A DNA stretch of 64,000 bases. Origin: Coniochaeta sp. PMI_546 (taxonomy: Eukaryota > Ascomycota > Sordariomycetes > Coniochaetales > Coniochaetaceae). A program made the translations under genes and the position numbers. How positions within the stretch are numbered: position 1 is the first letter of the stretch; each line of letters opens with the position of its first letter. This document shows, in pieces, positions 46,560 through 57,298 of this stretch. Below the pieces are notes generated by a model that worked only from the letters and a program-made list of their open reading frames with translations, did no database searches and was not told the DNA's origin. The DNA lies in contig MU271149.1 in assembly GCA_021432605.1 (NCBI GenBank), forward strand, positions 1,364,001 through 1,428,000, written 5' to 3'.

Positions 46560-48470
46560 TCACCGGAACTGCAGCCTAATAATCGAGAAGATCATGTTCT
46601 GCAACACATGCAACATGACCGCAACGCTAGTTGGCAGCAGCTCCGGCCACACCGCCAGATCCAGCTTGCCCTCGGTGACAACGCTGACACCATAGATCCA
46701 CTGAATCAATCCCGCCACCACGAAACTCGCCACCAGCTCGCACGCCCAGGTGATAGACGAGGCATAGAAAGTCAGCCCAAAGTTGTACACGTCGTCGCCG
46801 GTACCCTCGTCGTCGTCAAAGGCGAAGTACGGGTAGACGTCCTTGTTCGCGCCGAAGTGCAGCACCACCACGCTGCCCAGGAAGGCGAGCATGCTGGCGT
46901 TCTCGGCCAGGAAGCGGATGAAGACGTTGCGCACGCACATCTTCTGGTAGGAGCCGTAGGTCTGGCCGTTCAGGCCCGTGACGGCGAGGAACCAGTGCAG
47001 CGGGGCGGACATGAGCAGGGGCGTGACGATGATCAGGCTCGTGCTGGAGAGCACCTGCAGGAGGATGAACTGGCTCGGGCTGCGGAGCCGGGCGTACAGG
47101 GCGCGGACGTAGGTGTGGTAGGTCAGCATGAAGTACAGCTTGAAGATCCAGCTGAGCGGGTAGCTGCCCACCCTCTCGCCTTCGTTGCCGCCCAGGATCC
47201 AGCCCGTCAGGCCGTCGAGGAGGTAGACTGTCAGGATCCAGCCGTAGACGTAGACTATGGTCTCGAGGTTGTTGTGCGGTAGGGTGCGGAGGTAGATCTC
47301 GGCGTAGGCTTCTCCTATCACGTACGCGAGGAGACCGACGAAGAGGGCGATGCAGAACCACACGAAGCGGACGAAGGATGCGGGCAGCCATCGCCGTCGC
47401 AGCCTCACGGGGAGGGAGACGGGACGGGTCGACTCGTCGAAGGTTAGGGCGGATGGGTCCAGGTTCGGATCGAACGAGCCGCTGTTGAGGCCTGCTCGGC
47501 GGCGCGATTCGCGGCGGGAGATGGTGTCGGGGTCGCCTGTCCACCAAGAGGATGTAAAGATGCGTTGCGTTTCGGAGAGGCTATGACGGAGGCCGAGGTG
47601 CCGCTCATTGGTCGTTAGGATGCCGAAGGCGGTGAGGACGGGTATGGCCATGATGACGAAGGTCCAGGAGATCCAAGCGGTGTTGTGAACCGTAAGCCAG
47701 CGGGTTTCGGGGATGAGGTATATCGGTATCGGTGCAGCGAGCGAGAGCACGGCAATGGCGGTGATAGTGACGGGAAAGCCCAGGGACTGCGGCCACCAGT
47801 TGAGGCTGTAGAGGTTAAAGACTTTGGTTATCCACATCAAGGCAGTGAAGTTGTAGAAGCCGTAGTATACGAAGAGGAAGAACCAGAAGTTGACTTGAAC
47901 TCGCGGCTCTCCGTGTGCGGGCACTCGGTGCCCGACGTGTCCGGGGTTATGGGGATCGTCTGGAGCATCGTCGTTGTCGTCCGGCAACGGGTACTGCGGG
48001 AACGGGATGGCACACCATGCCACGGCCATCAGTGCCGGAAACACGACTAGAACAGTCCACCTCGTCCACCAGACATCCACTAGCCTCTTGACAACTACGG
48101 CTTTGGGCGTGACGAACGTGTCCTCCGCCCTCTTCCAGAGCCTCCTGCTCCACCAGGCAAGTCTTGCCCACCGCCCATCGTCGGCATAGTATTCGGCCTC
48201 GTCGTCGGTGTCGTCATCTTCCTGGTCTTCTAGTTCGGCTGTCAGGAGTGCACCATAACCGATGTGCACACTACCACGGTAACCCGCCGACAGTAGGCTG
48301 AGCTGCGCTGCGCTAGTCGACCGTGACCGTCGAGGCGAGAGTCCAGAGGGTCCTGGTTGTTGCGGGCGCGGAACGGCGCGGAATCGGCCGAGGAGAGGGG
48401 AGGCTTCGGCGGCATTCAGACGTGCTTGGTTGGTTTCGGAGCCTTGTTGGAATGAGAAAAAGTTGGGCAT
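46560..48470 (-). CDS. large multi-pass membrane protein, unknown function
   Basis: The first in-frame ATG is at 48470, giving 636 residues in one exon. The first 150 residues are polar, with a Ser/Arg/Pro-rich stretch and then an acidic run (ELEDQEDDDTDDEAEYY). About ten hydrophobic segments follow, for example WTVLVVFPALMAVAWC, NFWFFLFVYYGFYNFTALMW, FPVTITAIAVLSLAAPIPIY, WFCIALFVGLLAYVIGEAYA and FILLQVLSSTSLIIVTPLLM, ending in LHVLQNMIFSIIRLQ. A loop of about 90 residues between the fourth and fifth segments is Arg/Ser-rich. The aromatic pattern and absence of a transporter signature leave the function open. It looks like a conserved fungal membrane protein of the endomembrane system, which is inference only. 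Confidence 0.85.
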   Translation of the reverse strand: MPNFFSFQQGSETNQARLNAAEASPLLGRFRAVPRPQQPGPSGLSPRRSRSTSAAQLSLLSAGYRGSVHIGYGALLTAELEDQEDDDTDDEAEYYADDGRWARLAWWSRRLWKRAEDTFVTPKAVVVKRLVDVWWTRWTVLVVFPALMAVAWCAIPFPQYPLPDDNDDAPDDPHNPGHVGHRVPAHGEPRVQVNFWFFLFVYYGFYNFTALMWITKVFNLYSLNWWPQSLGFPVTITAIAVLSLAAPIPIYLIPETRWLTVHNTAWISWTFVIMAIPVLTAFGILTTNERHLGLRHSLSETQRIFTSSWWTGDPDTISRRESRRRAGLNSGSFDPNLDPSALTFDESTRPVSLPVRLRRRWLPASFVRFVWFCIALFVGLLAYVIGEAYAEIYLRTLPHNNLETIVYVYGWILTVYLLDGLTGWILGGNEGERVGSYPLSWIFKLYFMLTYHTYVRALYARLRSPSQFILLQVLSSTSLIIVTPLLMSAPLHWFLAVTGLNGQTYGSYQKMCVRNVFIRFLAENASMLAFLGSVVVLHFGANKDVYPYFAFDDDEGTGDDVYNFGLTFYASSITWACELVASFVVAGLIQWIYGVSVVTEGKLDLAVWPELLPTSVAVMLHVLQNMIFSIIRLQFR

Positions 48471-49071
48471 CGCGAAGAGCACCCGCCGTCTATCGTTCCG
48501 CCGCGCCGATGGGGCCTGATTCGCGTAGGTGTCGCAACGGATCAAAGAAGAGCAGAAGGCCGTCGCTCGGCTTAGCTCCTCTTAGCGCCTTCTCATGACC
48601 TTGACGTGCGTGTTTGACTGTCGAGCGGTGCCTGATTGTATGTACAGGTGGATGGCAGGATCGCTCGATGACGGAGGAAGATGATGAAGTTGGGTTGAAA
48701 TGCAGGGACCCGAGATACCCGCTGCTGTAGTGGAGTCGTTAGTGGGTGGCAGGTGGGCACACGGGCCGTTCAGGTACCAATCTTACAGGGATGCACCTGG
48801 GGTTAACACGCTTCAGATGGTTGTCTCACCACACCAGCTTCGAATTAAATTCAGGTACACTTCTGACGTGCAAGGAGATTTCTTGAAATAGTATGATGCT
48901 CAGAGATAAAAACTACACTGCATGCATGGAATCGTGAACCTTAACCAAGAGCGAACTCCGCTCATCCGAGCAAATACCGGCCTATACTCTCCAGGCGACA
49001 ATACGCGGTATATCATATATCTTGTCGCAAGGCACCTCGAGCACCTGTTGCAGGATCTCGTCTGCAACAGA
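48471..49071. other. intergenic region
   Basis: This is the promoter side of the membrane protein and the 3' side of Pex2. No further gene seen. Confidence 0.4.
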
Positions 49072-50538
49072 CTATTCTGCCATATCCTCGCCTATCTCGT
49101 CTTCCTCTTCCTCGTACGCCTCCGAGTCCGAGTCACTGGACGAGTTCCGGTCGAGATCTCTGCTTTCCGCAGCCAGATCGACCGTGCTCTCCTCTGGCAC
49201 CTCGACAAGCACCTTCGAGCTCTCTTCACCCTCTCCGTACTCGGAAGTCGAGCTCTTGACATCTTCCGCGAAGCCAACCGTCTTCGTCTTGGGCGACTTC
49301 TTCGGAGACTCGAGCACATCGCCGTTCCACGGCCTACACTCCTTGACCGTCTCGCCGCAGCGGAGACACGTCCAGCCCTCGCCTTCCTCGCGCTCTATCC
49401 GCGTGGCGAGGCAGACGAAGCAGTAAACACATCCGCACGGTATCGCCTCGTAAGGGTTCGTGATATCCGTCTGTGCCGAGCCGACAACCCCCCCGGCACC
49501 GCCAGCTGCCGCGGCAAGGATCTCGTTCTCACTCGTCGCCGAGTTCTGGTCCTGGTAGCATATAGCACATGTCCGTTCCGGTAGAAATGCGTATTCGCCT
49601 TTCTTCTCGCCGTCGTCGCGATCTGCGCCCGTGCTCATGATATCTTTCGTCTTCCTCCATGTTCGGGTAAGCCACCTCCGCCACCTGTTGATCCCGACAA
49701 GGGGTAAGACGAAGAGTAAGAATTCCGTGAATGCGTGCCAGACGAGCTGCCTGTTTAGATACTCGAACGAGACTTCCCTGCTGACTTGGCTGGTGGGCGG
49801 CGCCAACCTCATCCGCAGTATCCTGTCCAAGAGGGTCCTGTAGCGCCCGTGTAGAAGGAAGACAAGGAACGATCCAAATGCCGCCGCTGCATGCACAGTC
49901 GAGACCGTCGACGAAAGCCGTGACAGCTTTTGCACAGTTGGGTTCGGCTCGTCAAATCCGTTATCCTGATCCAGCAACCAATTCTCCCACTTGGTCCATG
50001 CATATCTCCCACCGACTGTGACCATGCCGTAAATAGATTTCTGCCATTTGCTCGGCGCTACCAACACGGACCCATCTCGTCTCGCATCAGTGTATTTCAA
50101 ATTCTGCAGCGCAGCACCGTAGGTCGCGTCGTGGTCCCATATCGTAAGCTTGAACAGCACAGCCCGCAGCGCGAGCAGTATCTCCGCCTCCCAGTCATCC
50201 TTTATCGTGCTGCCCTGTCCGCCGACTCCGCCAAAGTACTTTAGGGCATCGCCGACCTGCCCTTGTAGTAGGCTTACCAGCTCTTCATCCAGCAACTCGG
50301 CGTCGACTTGGCCGACGCGGAAGGCGGGGCGGGTGCCTTCGCGGGAGGAGATGGTGTCCCAGAGAGACAGGGTCGAGTTCCCTAGTCGGCGTAGTAGGGG
50401 GGACTGCGTGGCTGCTATGCGTGCGCGCAGCTGCGAGGCGGATTGTTGCGCGGCGAGAGCGGCTTGGGCTTCGGCATCGCGAGCTTGGCGGCGGGCGGCA
50501 AGGCGCTGCTGCGCTTGCGCGAAGGTGCTGTTGCTCAT
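49072..50538 (-). CDS. pex2: peroxin Pex2, RING-finger ubiquitin ligase of the peroxisome import machinery
   Basis: The first in-frame ATG is at 50538 and gives 488 residues in one exon. The start (MSNSTFAQAQQRLAARRQAR) is helical and Ala/Arg-rich. The Pex2-Pex12 domain follows, with TLSLWDTISSREGTRPAFRVGQVDAELLDEELVSLL split by natural breaks and hydrophobic segments near residues 230-250 and 300-320. The RING lies at about residues 340-400, with CAIC, the PCGCVYCFVC block and a distal CLRCG. Pex2, Pex10 and Pex12 form the membrane ligase that ubiquitinates the receptor Pex5 for recycling. An acidic Ser/Glu-rich tail of about 80 residues follows the RING and is longer than in yeast Pex2. An inserted Ala/Gly stretch lies inside the RING between the first and second cysteine pairs. 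Confidence 0.93.
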   Translation of the reverse strand: MSNSTFAQAQQRLAARRQARDAEAQAALAAQQSASQLRARIAATQSPLLRRLGNSTLSLWDTISSREGTRPAFRVGQVDAELLDEELVSLLQGQVGDALKYFGGVGGQGSTIKDDWEAEILLALRAVLFKLTIWDHDATYGAALQNLKYTDARRDGSVLVAPSKWQKSIYGMVTVGGRYAWTKWENWLLDQDNGFDEPNPTVQKLSRLSSTVSTVHAAAAFGSFLVFLLHGRYRTLLDRILRMRLAPPTSQVSREVSFEYLNRQLVWHAFTEFLLFVLPLVGINRWRRWLTRTWRKTKDIMSTGADRDDGEKKGEYAFLPERTCAICYQDQNSATSENEILAAAAGGAGGVVGSAQTDITNPYEAIPCGCVYCFVCLATRIEREEGEGWTCLRCGETVKECRPWNGDVLESPKKSPKTKTVGFAEDVKSSTSEYGEGEESSKVLVEVPEESTVDLAAESRDLDRNSSSDSDSEAYEEEEDEIGEDMAE

Positions 50539-51196
50539 GTTGGGGAGGGAAGCATTTGGTATGCTCACGAAGGTCGTACATGCATCGTAGGGGTTGTGAT
50601 CTATCACCCGAGTCTGGACACTGGCGAATCCAAACTAGAGCGTTGCTGCAAGTGCTCGGCAACAGGAGTGGTGTCATGGAGGGAAAGAGCCGAGGTTGAA
50701 TTCGAGGGAGCAGCTCCAGCTTGTGGCGTCGCAGGAAGCTCGGTCCACGTCTGGGGCTTAAGGTACTCTGCAGTACCGCGGTACCTTTCACATGTGCCCC
50801 ACCTTTTGTGGTTCATGCTGATTAGGAAAGCGACACACGGAGTTCCTTCCGTCCCTCAACATTGCCTTGCGTGTTGAGAAATGGTATCTCCTGTCATCAC
50901 ATACAGACGAGGTGCTAGAATTGCGGCATCTTTCTCGTGTGCCAAATGTCTGGACTCTAATCATGTCATGATCAAGATTATAAGAGCCCGTACAAGCTCT
51001 GCTAGAGGCAAACCGCTGCACATGCGCTTACACGTCAGCATCTTAGTGTATCCTATATCAAATTAGTCCATCAGATCAGCGAATACGGACAACACAACGG
51101 TAAGACGAGCGATAAGTTGACAGAACCGATGTTGAAACTTTATTCAAAACTCATATTTCCCTCGGGCAACAACCATCATAATCTCTACACTTCTGA
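50539..51196. other. intergenic region
   Basis: This is the Pex2 promoter side and the aldehyde dehydrogenase 3' UTR. A short palindrome GTACCGCGGTAC is at 50773-50784. No gene seen. Confidence 0.4.
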
Positions 51197-52720
51197 CTAG
51201 TACTTGAATGTAACCGTCTTCGTCCTCACCCACTCATGGAGTCCGATGGCGTTGAACCTTCCATAGCCGCTCGACTTGGCACCACCATGTGGCAGGGCGC
51301 TCTCATCGTGGATAGTCATGCTGTTGATATGCACCGCCCCAGTCTCTATCTCCTTCGCAAACCTCAATCCCCTCCTCAGGTCCTCGGTGAAGACGGCTGA
51401 TGTGAGACCGTACTCGGTGTCGTTCGCAATCCTCAGTGCCTCTTCCTCCGTCTCGATATCGAACAGCGAGACTGTCGGTCCGAAGCTCTCCGTCTGGTAG
51501 ATATCCATGTCCTCGTTGACCCCAGAGATGACAATCGGCCGCATGCGCGTCTTGGTAGACTCCTCCACGTCAACACTGCCGTACACCACCTTGGCACCCT
51601 TGGATATAGCGTCCCGCATGAGTTTCTTGTTCTTCTCCACGGACGGCGCATGGATCAGCACCGGCGCGTCCTGGTCGCCCCCGAAGATCTGGTCGATCGC
51701 CCCCTTGAACTTCTCCTCGAACGCGGCCCGCACCTTCTTGTGCACGAGGATCCGCTCGGTCGACATGCACACCTGGCCCGAGTTGAAGAAGGCGCCGATC
51801 GCGCACCACTTGGCCGCGTTGTCCAGGTCCGCGTCCTCCCACACGATGGCCGGCGCCTTGCCGCCCAGCTCGAGGAGGACGGGCTTCAGGTGCTCGCCCG
51901 CGAGCTTGCCGATGATGCGCCCCACCGGCGTGCTGCCGGTGAAGTTAATCTTCTTGATCACCGGGTTGGCGATCAGGCTCCTCGTGATCTCGGCCGCGGC
52001 CGAAGGCTCGTGGACGAGCATGTTCAGCACGCCGGCCGGCAGACCGGCTTCATGGAAGACGGAGCAGATGGCCCACATCACCCGGGGGCTGAGTTCGGAA
52101 GCTTTGAGGACGGCTGTGTTGCCTGCGGCGATGGGGAAGATGACTGAGCGCGCGCCGAGGATGTACGGTGCGTTCCTGAACACTGTTAGTCCCGGACTGC
52201 TTAGATCATATCGAGGTAGGAAGTAGTAAAGCGCTTACCAAGGAGCAATCGCCAGAATCACACCGAACGGCTCCCTGAGAACCAGAGCACCTGTGTTCTC
52301 ATCCTCGGTCGCAGGGAAGGATCCCTCGAGTCCCGCAATGCGACCGGCGACATCGATGATCAGATCCTTTGCTACGTTGATGTTGAACTGCGCCCATCCT
52401 TCTGACGCACCCGTCTCGGCCATCATGTAACCGACGAGTTCCGCCCTCCTCTTCTCCATGATCTCAGCGGCCTTGAGAAAGATGTCCCTGCGCGTCTTCG
52501 GGAGTGCCCTCCGCCATGTCAGGAAAGCCTTGGCTGCCGCATCGACCGCTGCTTGCACCTCGGTGCTTGTTGCAGCGCCGCACTGGTGGACGACCTTGAG
52601 GGTAGCTGGCGAGGTCACGTCGAACTTCTTCGCTGGGTGGATCTCTTCGCCGTTAATGAAGAAAGGAACAGAGTAGCTGGCGCCATTTGCCTGGCCGGCT
52701 TCATTGTTGTCGGAAACCAT
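51197..52720 (-). CDS. NAD(P)-dependent aldehyde dehydrogenase, salicylaldehyde/vanillin dehydrogenase-like
   Basis: The exons are 52720-52239 and 52175-51197, with a 63-nt intron (GTAAGC..TTCAG) that splits the Trp of the APWNAP motif. The product is 486 residues, the normal length for the superfamily. Recognisable parts are the cofactor-binding NFTGSTPVGR, the general base Glu in LLELGGKAP (about residue 263) and the nucleophile Cys in FFNSGQVCMSTER (about residue 297). The C-terminal ESFGP and HGGAKSSGYGR blocks are also present. The enzyme oxidises an aldehyde to the acid. The similarity I see is to the group acting on aromatic aldehydes, but the substrate is not established. No targeting signal is obvious, so it is probably cytosolic. 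Confidence 0.95.
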
Positions 52721-53900
52721 CCTTGCTGTTGCTTTTGTCCTGACACTTTCAAATTTCTCTCCTGCCTCGGAGAGCTTTTTAATTCTAGGAAGTCAGTCAA
52801 GGTGCTGGGAATGTGAAGGAGTAGAGGGAGAGAGAAGGTCCCATCAACGCCTCGCGCAAGTGGAATCGATGATGAGCGTCTTTGGTCATATACGCGTGGA
52901 TCGCTACCCGCATGGCCAGGACTTTTACCCCATATCGGAGTTATCACCAACCGGGATTACCAACCGCTCTCCAAAAAGGGCAGAGCAGATCCCCGCATGG
53001 CGGGAAGTGGGCATGATTTAGCTTACCTTGGGGGCTGCAGCGGTACCTTGGCGTTGGTTTGGTTGCCGACTTGTACTGGAAGCTTTTACAAAGTCCGAAA
53101 CGTCGAGGGTGTCGATTCTCGTCCGTGATGCGAAGGCACTGTAACCCTGTTTTGTGATCCTGCGCGTATGCTTTGTGATCAACAACCTCTACCACTGACT
53201 GTCCTAACAGTAGGAGGCTACAATGGGACTCCGACAGAAGCTGCAGATCAAGCCAGCGGCGAGAGTTCCCAACTTCGACGTCAAATGGACCCAAAAGACA
53301 ACTAGAGTCCAGAGGCTAAGGCAGGTGGAAATGCGGGGCTTCCGGCGGGGCGGTTCGGCATCTGTTCGAGGCATCGGCTTCTTGTCGCCGGGAGCTTCCC
53401 GGCAGATACCCCACTTCCGGAAGAACGTTTCTTAATCCAATGGCGGGCCTCGGAACGGTCCTGGGTTACGAAGCCGACTTCATCCGTGTCACTACCTAAG
53501 GTAGTCTAAGCAGGAGAAGGAGCATTCGTCACTGACAATAGCAGGAGGCTTAGTGAGCTGGGAAGAAAGATGTTTGACAGCGCTTCTTCTCTACTACGTG
53601 ATGTCTTGGAGATCCAGGCGCTATGCTAATCCCCCGGCACCAAGCCTCGGACTTCAATGTTGCATTCCTCTATCACTCTGAGGCCAAGTCTGTCATCGTG
53701 TTGCCCATGTCAGATGTCTCCCAGGTCTATTTATGTCTTCCAATCCTCAGTTTTCCATGTCGGTTCCATGTCCGAGTCCATGTTTCTGTCCTCCCCGTCT
53801 GCTTCGCCCATATCTGTGTCTGCGGTCGAGCTTCCCGGTTCTCTGAAGGCTGTGGTACAATTAGCTAGAGTCTCCCCAATCAATGACAGCCTGATCTCAT
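52721..53900. other. intergenic region
   Basis: This is upstream of the aldehyde dehydrogenase. It includes the palindrome-family element ACTACCTAAGGTAGT at 53491-53505. No gene supported. Confidence 0.4.
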
Positions 53901-54553
53901 TTACTCACCCGGAGAACGCGGTTGATTTGTGTCTTCCTGATCCGGGAAGAGTCTCGTCCACAGCTCATCCCATGCCAGAACGTCGTCCTCCAATACGCCG
54001 TCCCCGATGCCATCCTCGACATCGAGGTCACGGTGGCTGATTTCACACCAATCCTCGCGTCGAATATGTGCACGCAAAGCATCCTCGGTGCGGAAATCTT
54101 GACGGCATCGGAAACAGAAAGTGAATTTGCGCGCATGGGTAAACTTGATATGACACCTGCCAGTACACACCACGTCAGCCACTCTGCCTGGAGCTTTGCT
54201 TACGGCAGCTGAAGATTGGTGATAGCCTACAGGAGGTCCTCCATATCCTCGAATCCAGCGAGAGCGCAGTCCGGGTAATCTTGTTCGTTGAATCGGTCAG
54301 GGTTGCGTTTGCGGTAGGGGCAGCTGTACCCATGAGTTGAACGGCGCTCTGCCGTGTCTCCTTGAGCTATGCTTGGCAACCAACCTGGTACTCTTGATGC
54401 AATAGACGGTCCACCATGACCAGAGGCTAGTGCGGAGGCGGATCCGCCCGTGGTCGGAGCCTTGGAGTTGGCACTATCCGAGTTGACACGTTCAGAGTCG
54501 GCATCTTCGGACTCTGTGCCGTCACTATGGGAGTTATTGGGTTCGCGAGACAT
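53901..54553 (-). CDS. small double-zinc-finger protein, paralog A
   Basis: The exons are 54553-54231 and 54156-53901, with a 74-nt intron (GTAGGC..GGCAG, phase 2). The product is 192 residues. A Ser/Asp-rich N-terminus of about 85 residues leads to the module HGYSCPYRKRNPDRF. The metal-ligand pattern is C-x17-C-x13-H-x4-H, then C-x2-C-x12-H-x6-C. The tail has AWDELWTRLFPD and ends near RSPG. The same spacing occurs in the two genes to the right, and the intron falls just before the first His in all three. The pattern resembles the expanded Pezizomycotina C2H2-like family, in which a CP[YF].KR.P block is followed by a second finger and a W..L..LFP tail. The function is unknown; nucleic-acid or protein binding through zinc is likely. 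A TATAAAG lies about 145 bp upstream. Confidence 0.8.
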
Positions 54554-55599
54554 CGGTATAATATCGCGATTTGCTTGTCGGAGAACTATACTGATCCCTA
54601 TTTGGATGGCAGTGATGGTTCCCGTGTGAAGATGAGTTGAACAATGGGTTTGCCTGTTATGACAGCAAGATCGGACTGGGCACGCACATTGAACTGCTTT
54701 ATAAATGGATAGTATCACATTTCATGGTCAGAGTCTACACAACTGGTCATAATGACAAAGAACAAACGTACTATCTAGCAGTGACGTATGGTGATGGGCC
54801 CATTGTTCTTTGAATGCTCTTTCCACTTGTAGCCCACTGTCGGTTGGAGGGATCTGAAAATCATGGAATGGACATGTTGTAGCGGATACATGTTTAGGAT
54901 TGCAATGAAATGTGGACGTAATGCTCTTGCTCACAATCCACGGTCAAGTACGATTGATTTCAGTTGAGATACCAAATCATTCAAACCACTCTCAATTTCC
55001 ACGCGGTCTTCGATAGTCAGTCCCAGCTGCCCATCCCCTGAGGCTAGCGTTTGACACTGTCCATCAAGTGTTGTCTCTGATACAGCCCTCGCGTTCAGGC
55101 CGCTCAGTGACGCTCGATCAATTCCAGCTGCTGGTTATCTGGGCTGGTTGCCATTCTTAGCAGATCTCTTTGCCCAAAACGCGTGCGGTGGGATCGAATG
55201 AGTGTCTCTAGGCGAGCTTCGTGAGTCGCAAATGGCGTACTCTGCGTGAGTCCCCTAGATGAGCTACTTCTCGATTTGAGGGACTCTGCGTGAGTGTGCC
55301 GCTTGCCGTGCTCTCAACGGGATGAACTGTAGCTTATGGCTCTGGCTCGTCGGAAATCGAGAGCTAGTAATAAACATCGACTTAGCGAGTACCGTCGACG
55401 ACGATCTACAAGACGGACAATGTGTGGTACTTGATTCAGAACCCTACTGGATCAAGCAGTCCAATTGTCGTCTTCATATTCGCAGACTTATAAAATGTAA
55501 CTCTCCATCTCCCAGGCAGGCCACTACCCTTTGCCACAACCACCAGATATTCCTAACACCAATTCCATTGTCGTTCGCGAGGTTCTCAAAAACATCATA
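54554..55599. promoter_or_regulatory. shared divergent promoter region of paralogs A and B
   Basis: This 1.05-kb region lies between two divergent paralogs. TATA-like boxes are found at 54697-54703 (minus strand, for A) and 55489-55495 (TATAAAA, for B), each about 110-150 bp from its ATG. No gene seen inside. Confidence 0.5.
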
Positions 55600-56116
55600 A
55601 TGTCGGAAACTCTAGGCCAGGGGCACCAAGAGGAGACGCCTCCTCCCGAAGGATATGGCTGCCCGTACCGTAAATGCTACCCGCATCTCTTCACTGTCGA
55701 GGAGTACCCAACGTGTGCACACACGGCCTTCCCGACGATGGGAGCTCTGAAGTAAGATGCAGTCATTCCCTCCTCAATGCTGACCACACTCGGGACAAAG
55801 TCGGCTCATACTTACGTCTAGGACTCATATCGCGACATACCACAATGGTAGTCACGTGTGCCACTTGTGCGGTACCCCCCTCAGCGACGTACGTGCAGCA
55901 AGCCTGCATTTCTACGCCACGCGCGGTCACTGTAATGACGGTCATCCGGCGCCGACGATACCTGGCCGGCGGGAGATGGACCCGCTTGTTGCTGAGTCGT
56001 GGCAACATCTTTGGGCGCGAATTTTCGGACACACCCCTTATGCGGATCAGCCAATGTCCCCCGGTAACGAAAACCATAATATCAAGAGTATACGGAAGCT
56101 AGAGCTGACGGTGTGA
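55600..56116 (+). CDS. small double-zinc-finger protein, paralog B
   Basis: The exons are 55600-55751 and 55822-56116, with a 70-nt intron (GTAAGA..TCTAG, phase 2). The product is 148 residues. The N-terminus is short (about 17 residues) and the module begins EGYGCPYRKCYPHLF. The ligands are C-x17-C-x13-H-x4-H, then C-x2-C-x12-H-x7-C. After the second finger the tail has SWQHLWARIF and MSPG, matching A and C. The first-finger block YPHLFTVEEYP is more diverged than in A and C, and an extra Cys follows CPYRK. The gene is plus-strand and tandem with C. The function is unknown. Confidence 0.8.
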
Positions 56117-56773
56117 CCCAGGATTCCGAGCTCCAGAGTAGAAGGATATTAGATCTAGGCTTCGACTTGATGACATGGCGATGAGGCACAGACACTTGTA
56201 ATACTTTTGGAAGGATCTAGAGATTTGATCTCGGCCGGAGGGAGGGCGACATTGATCATTGAATTTTGGAATAGGGGCTATGCGTGTAACATAGAGCAAG
56301 AATAGCCTTACTGATAGACAGAATCGAAAGTCTGATGACATGACCATCAAGCCCCAGTGACGTACGGCCATTGGTTTCAGTGAATAGAACCTGCTGGAAG
56401 CAGTAAGATATAATGAAATCTAAGGCGCATTTGAGGAGGATCTAGTCATGCTAAACACCCCTTCTCTCACATGCCTTTCTAGAACACAATGCCAGGTTCG
56501 CTGTGTGAATGTGCCGACTCAATCAGTGAGTGCCAACTCCTAATCAAACAGACAGCCAGAACAACCAAGGATTGAACAATCGGAGATGGGCGATATTTGG
56601 AACAAAACTACCGTGATTCAACAAGCAGCCGGTAGCCACCCATTGTGAAATTGGTATATATAGCGCTGGCCTTCACCTCTCCTGCCGCCTTGACCCTCTC
56701 GCCCAAGCCAAGCTCAAGTCAAACTCAGAAACAACAACATCCGTAACTCGAGCCTAATTTTCAATACCTCACG
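56117..56773. promoter_or_regulatory. promoter region of paralog C
   Basis: A strong TATATATA box lies at 56655-56662, about 110 bp upstream of the paralog C ATG, with a C-rich stretch just downstream. No gene seen in the rest. Confidence 0.5.
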
Positions 56774-57298
56774 ATGAGCACCAGATCTGCGAGGCAGCCT
56801 CCTCCTCAAGGATACAGCTGCCCTTACCGAAAGTTCAACCCGGACCACTTCAACGAAAATGACTACCTGGAATGCGCCAGATCATCTTTCCGGACGATAC
56901 AGGACGTCAAGTAAGATCCTGGCTCCTGCGCTCTCCAAGCCGCATGACGCCGTGTCTAATAAGATGGCCTGTTTAGACAGCACATCGCAATTTTTCACCG
57001 CCAGTCCGCCAACAGCTGCGTAAATTGCGCAGAGCCTTTCGCAACAGAGCAGGAGTTGACGGCACATCTTTCGCTTCCCACCGAGAAACTATGCACATTC
57101 ATGACACCCGGGGAGGAGATGATGTTTGGCGGATACGAGCGGCTTGTTACGCCGAAGTCGGAATCCTGGAGGTCCCTCTGGGCAAAGCTCTTCGGCAGAG
57201 CTGAACGACCCAAGTCTCCCGGTGGGTATAGAATCACCGCCTTGCGTTCACGAGGACTTCTCACTGACTGTATCTTGGTAGCGTTCCGAGAGCCGTGA
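56774..57298 (+). CDS. small double-zinc-finger protein, paralog C
   Basis: The exons are 56774-56910 and 56977-57298, with a 66-nt intron (GTAAGA..TTTAG, phase 2). The product is 152 residues, or 132 if an in-frame 60-nt intron at 57222-57281 (GTGGGT..GGTAG, with CTCACTGAC inside) is removed. The module starts QGYSCPYRKFNPDHF. The ligands are C-x17-C-x13-H-x4-H, then C-x2-C-x12-H-x8-C. The tail carries SWRSLWAKLF and KSPGG. The first finger is closer to A than to B. A TATATATA box sits about 110 bp upstream. The intron position relative to the first His is the same as in A and B. The function is unknown. Confidence 0.8.

Noticed and set aside
46608-47282. Plus-strand 224-codon frame opposite the large membrane protein
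   Set aside because: It is the antisense shadow of a strong minus-strand membrane protein. Its His/Val/Ala/Glu/Gln-rich, low-information translation is typical of such shadows.
51507-52226. Plus-strand 239-codon frame opposite the aldehyde dehydrogenase
   Set aside because: Antisense shadow; it also crosses the intron of the real gene.
52944-53294. Minus-strand 116-codon frame upstream of the aldehyde dehydrogenase
   Set aside because: No conserved features, and it overlaps the likely promoter.
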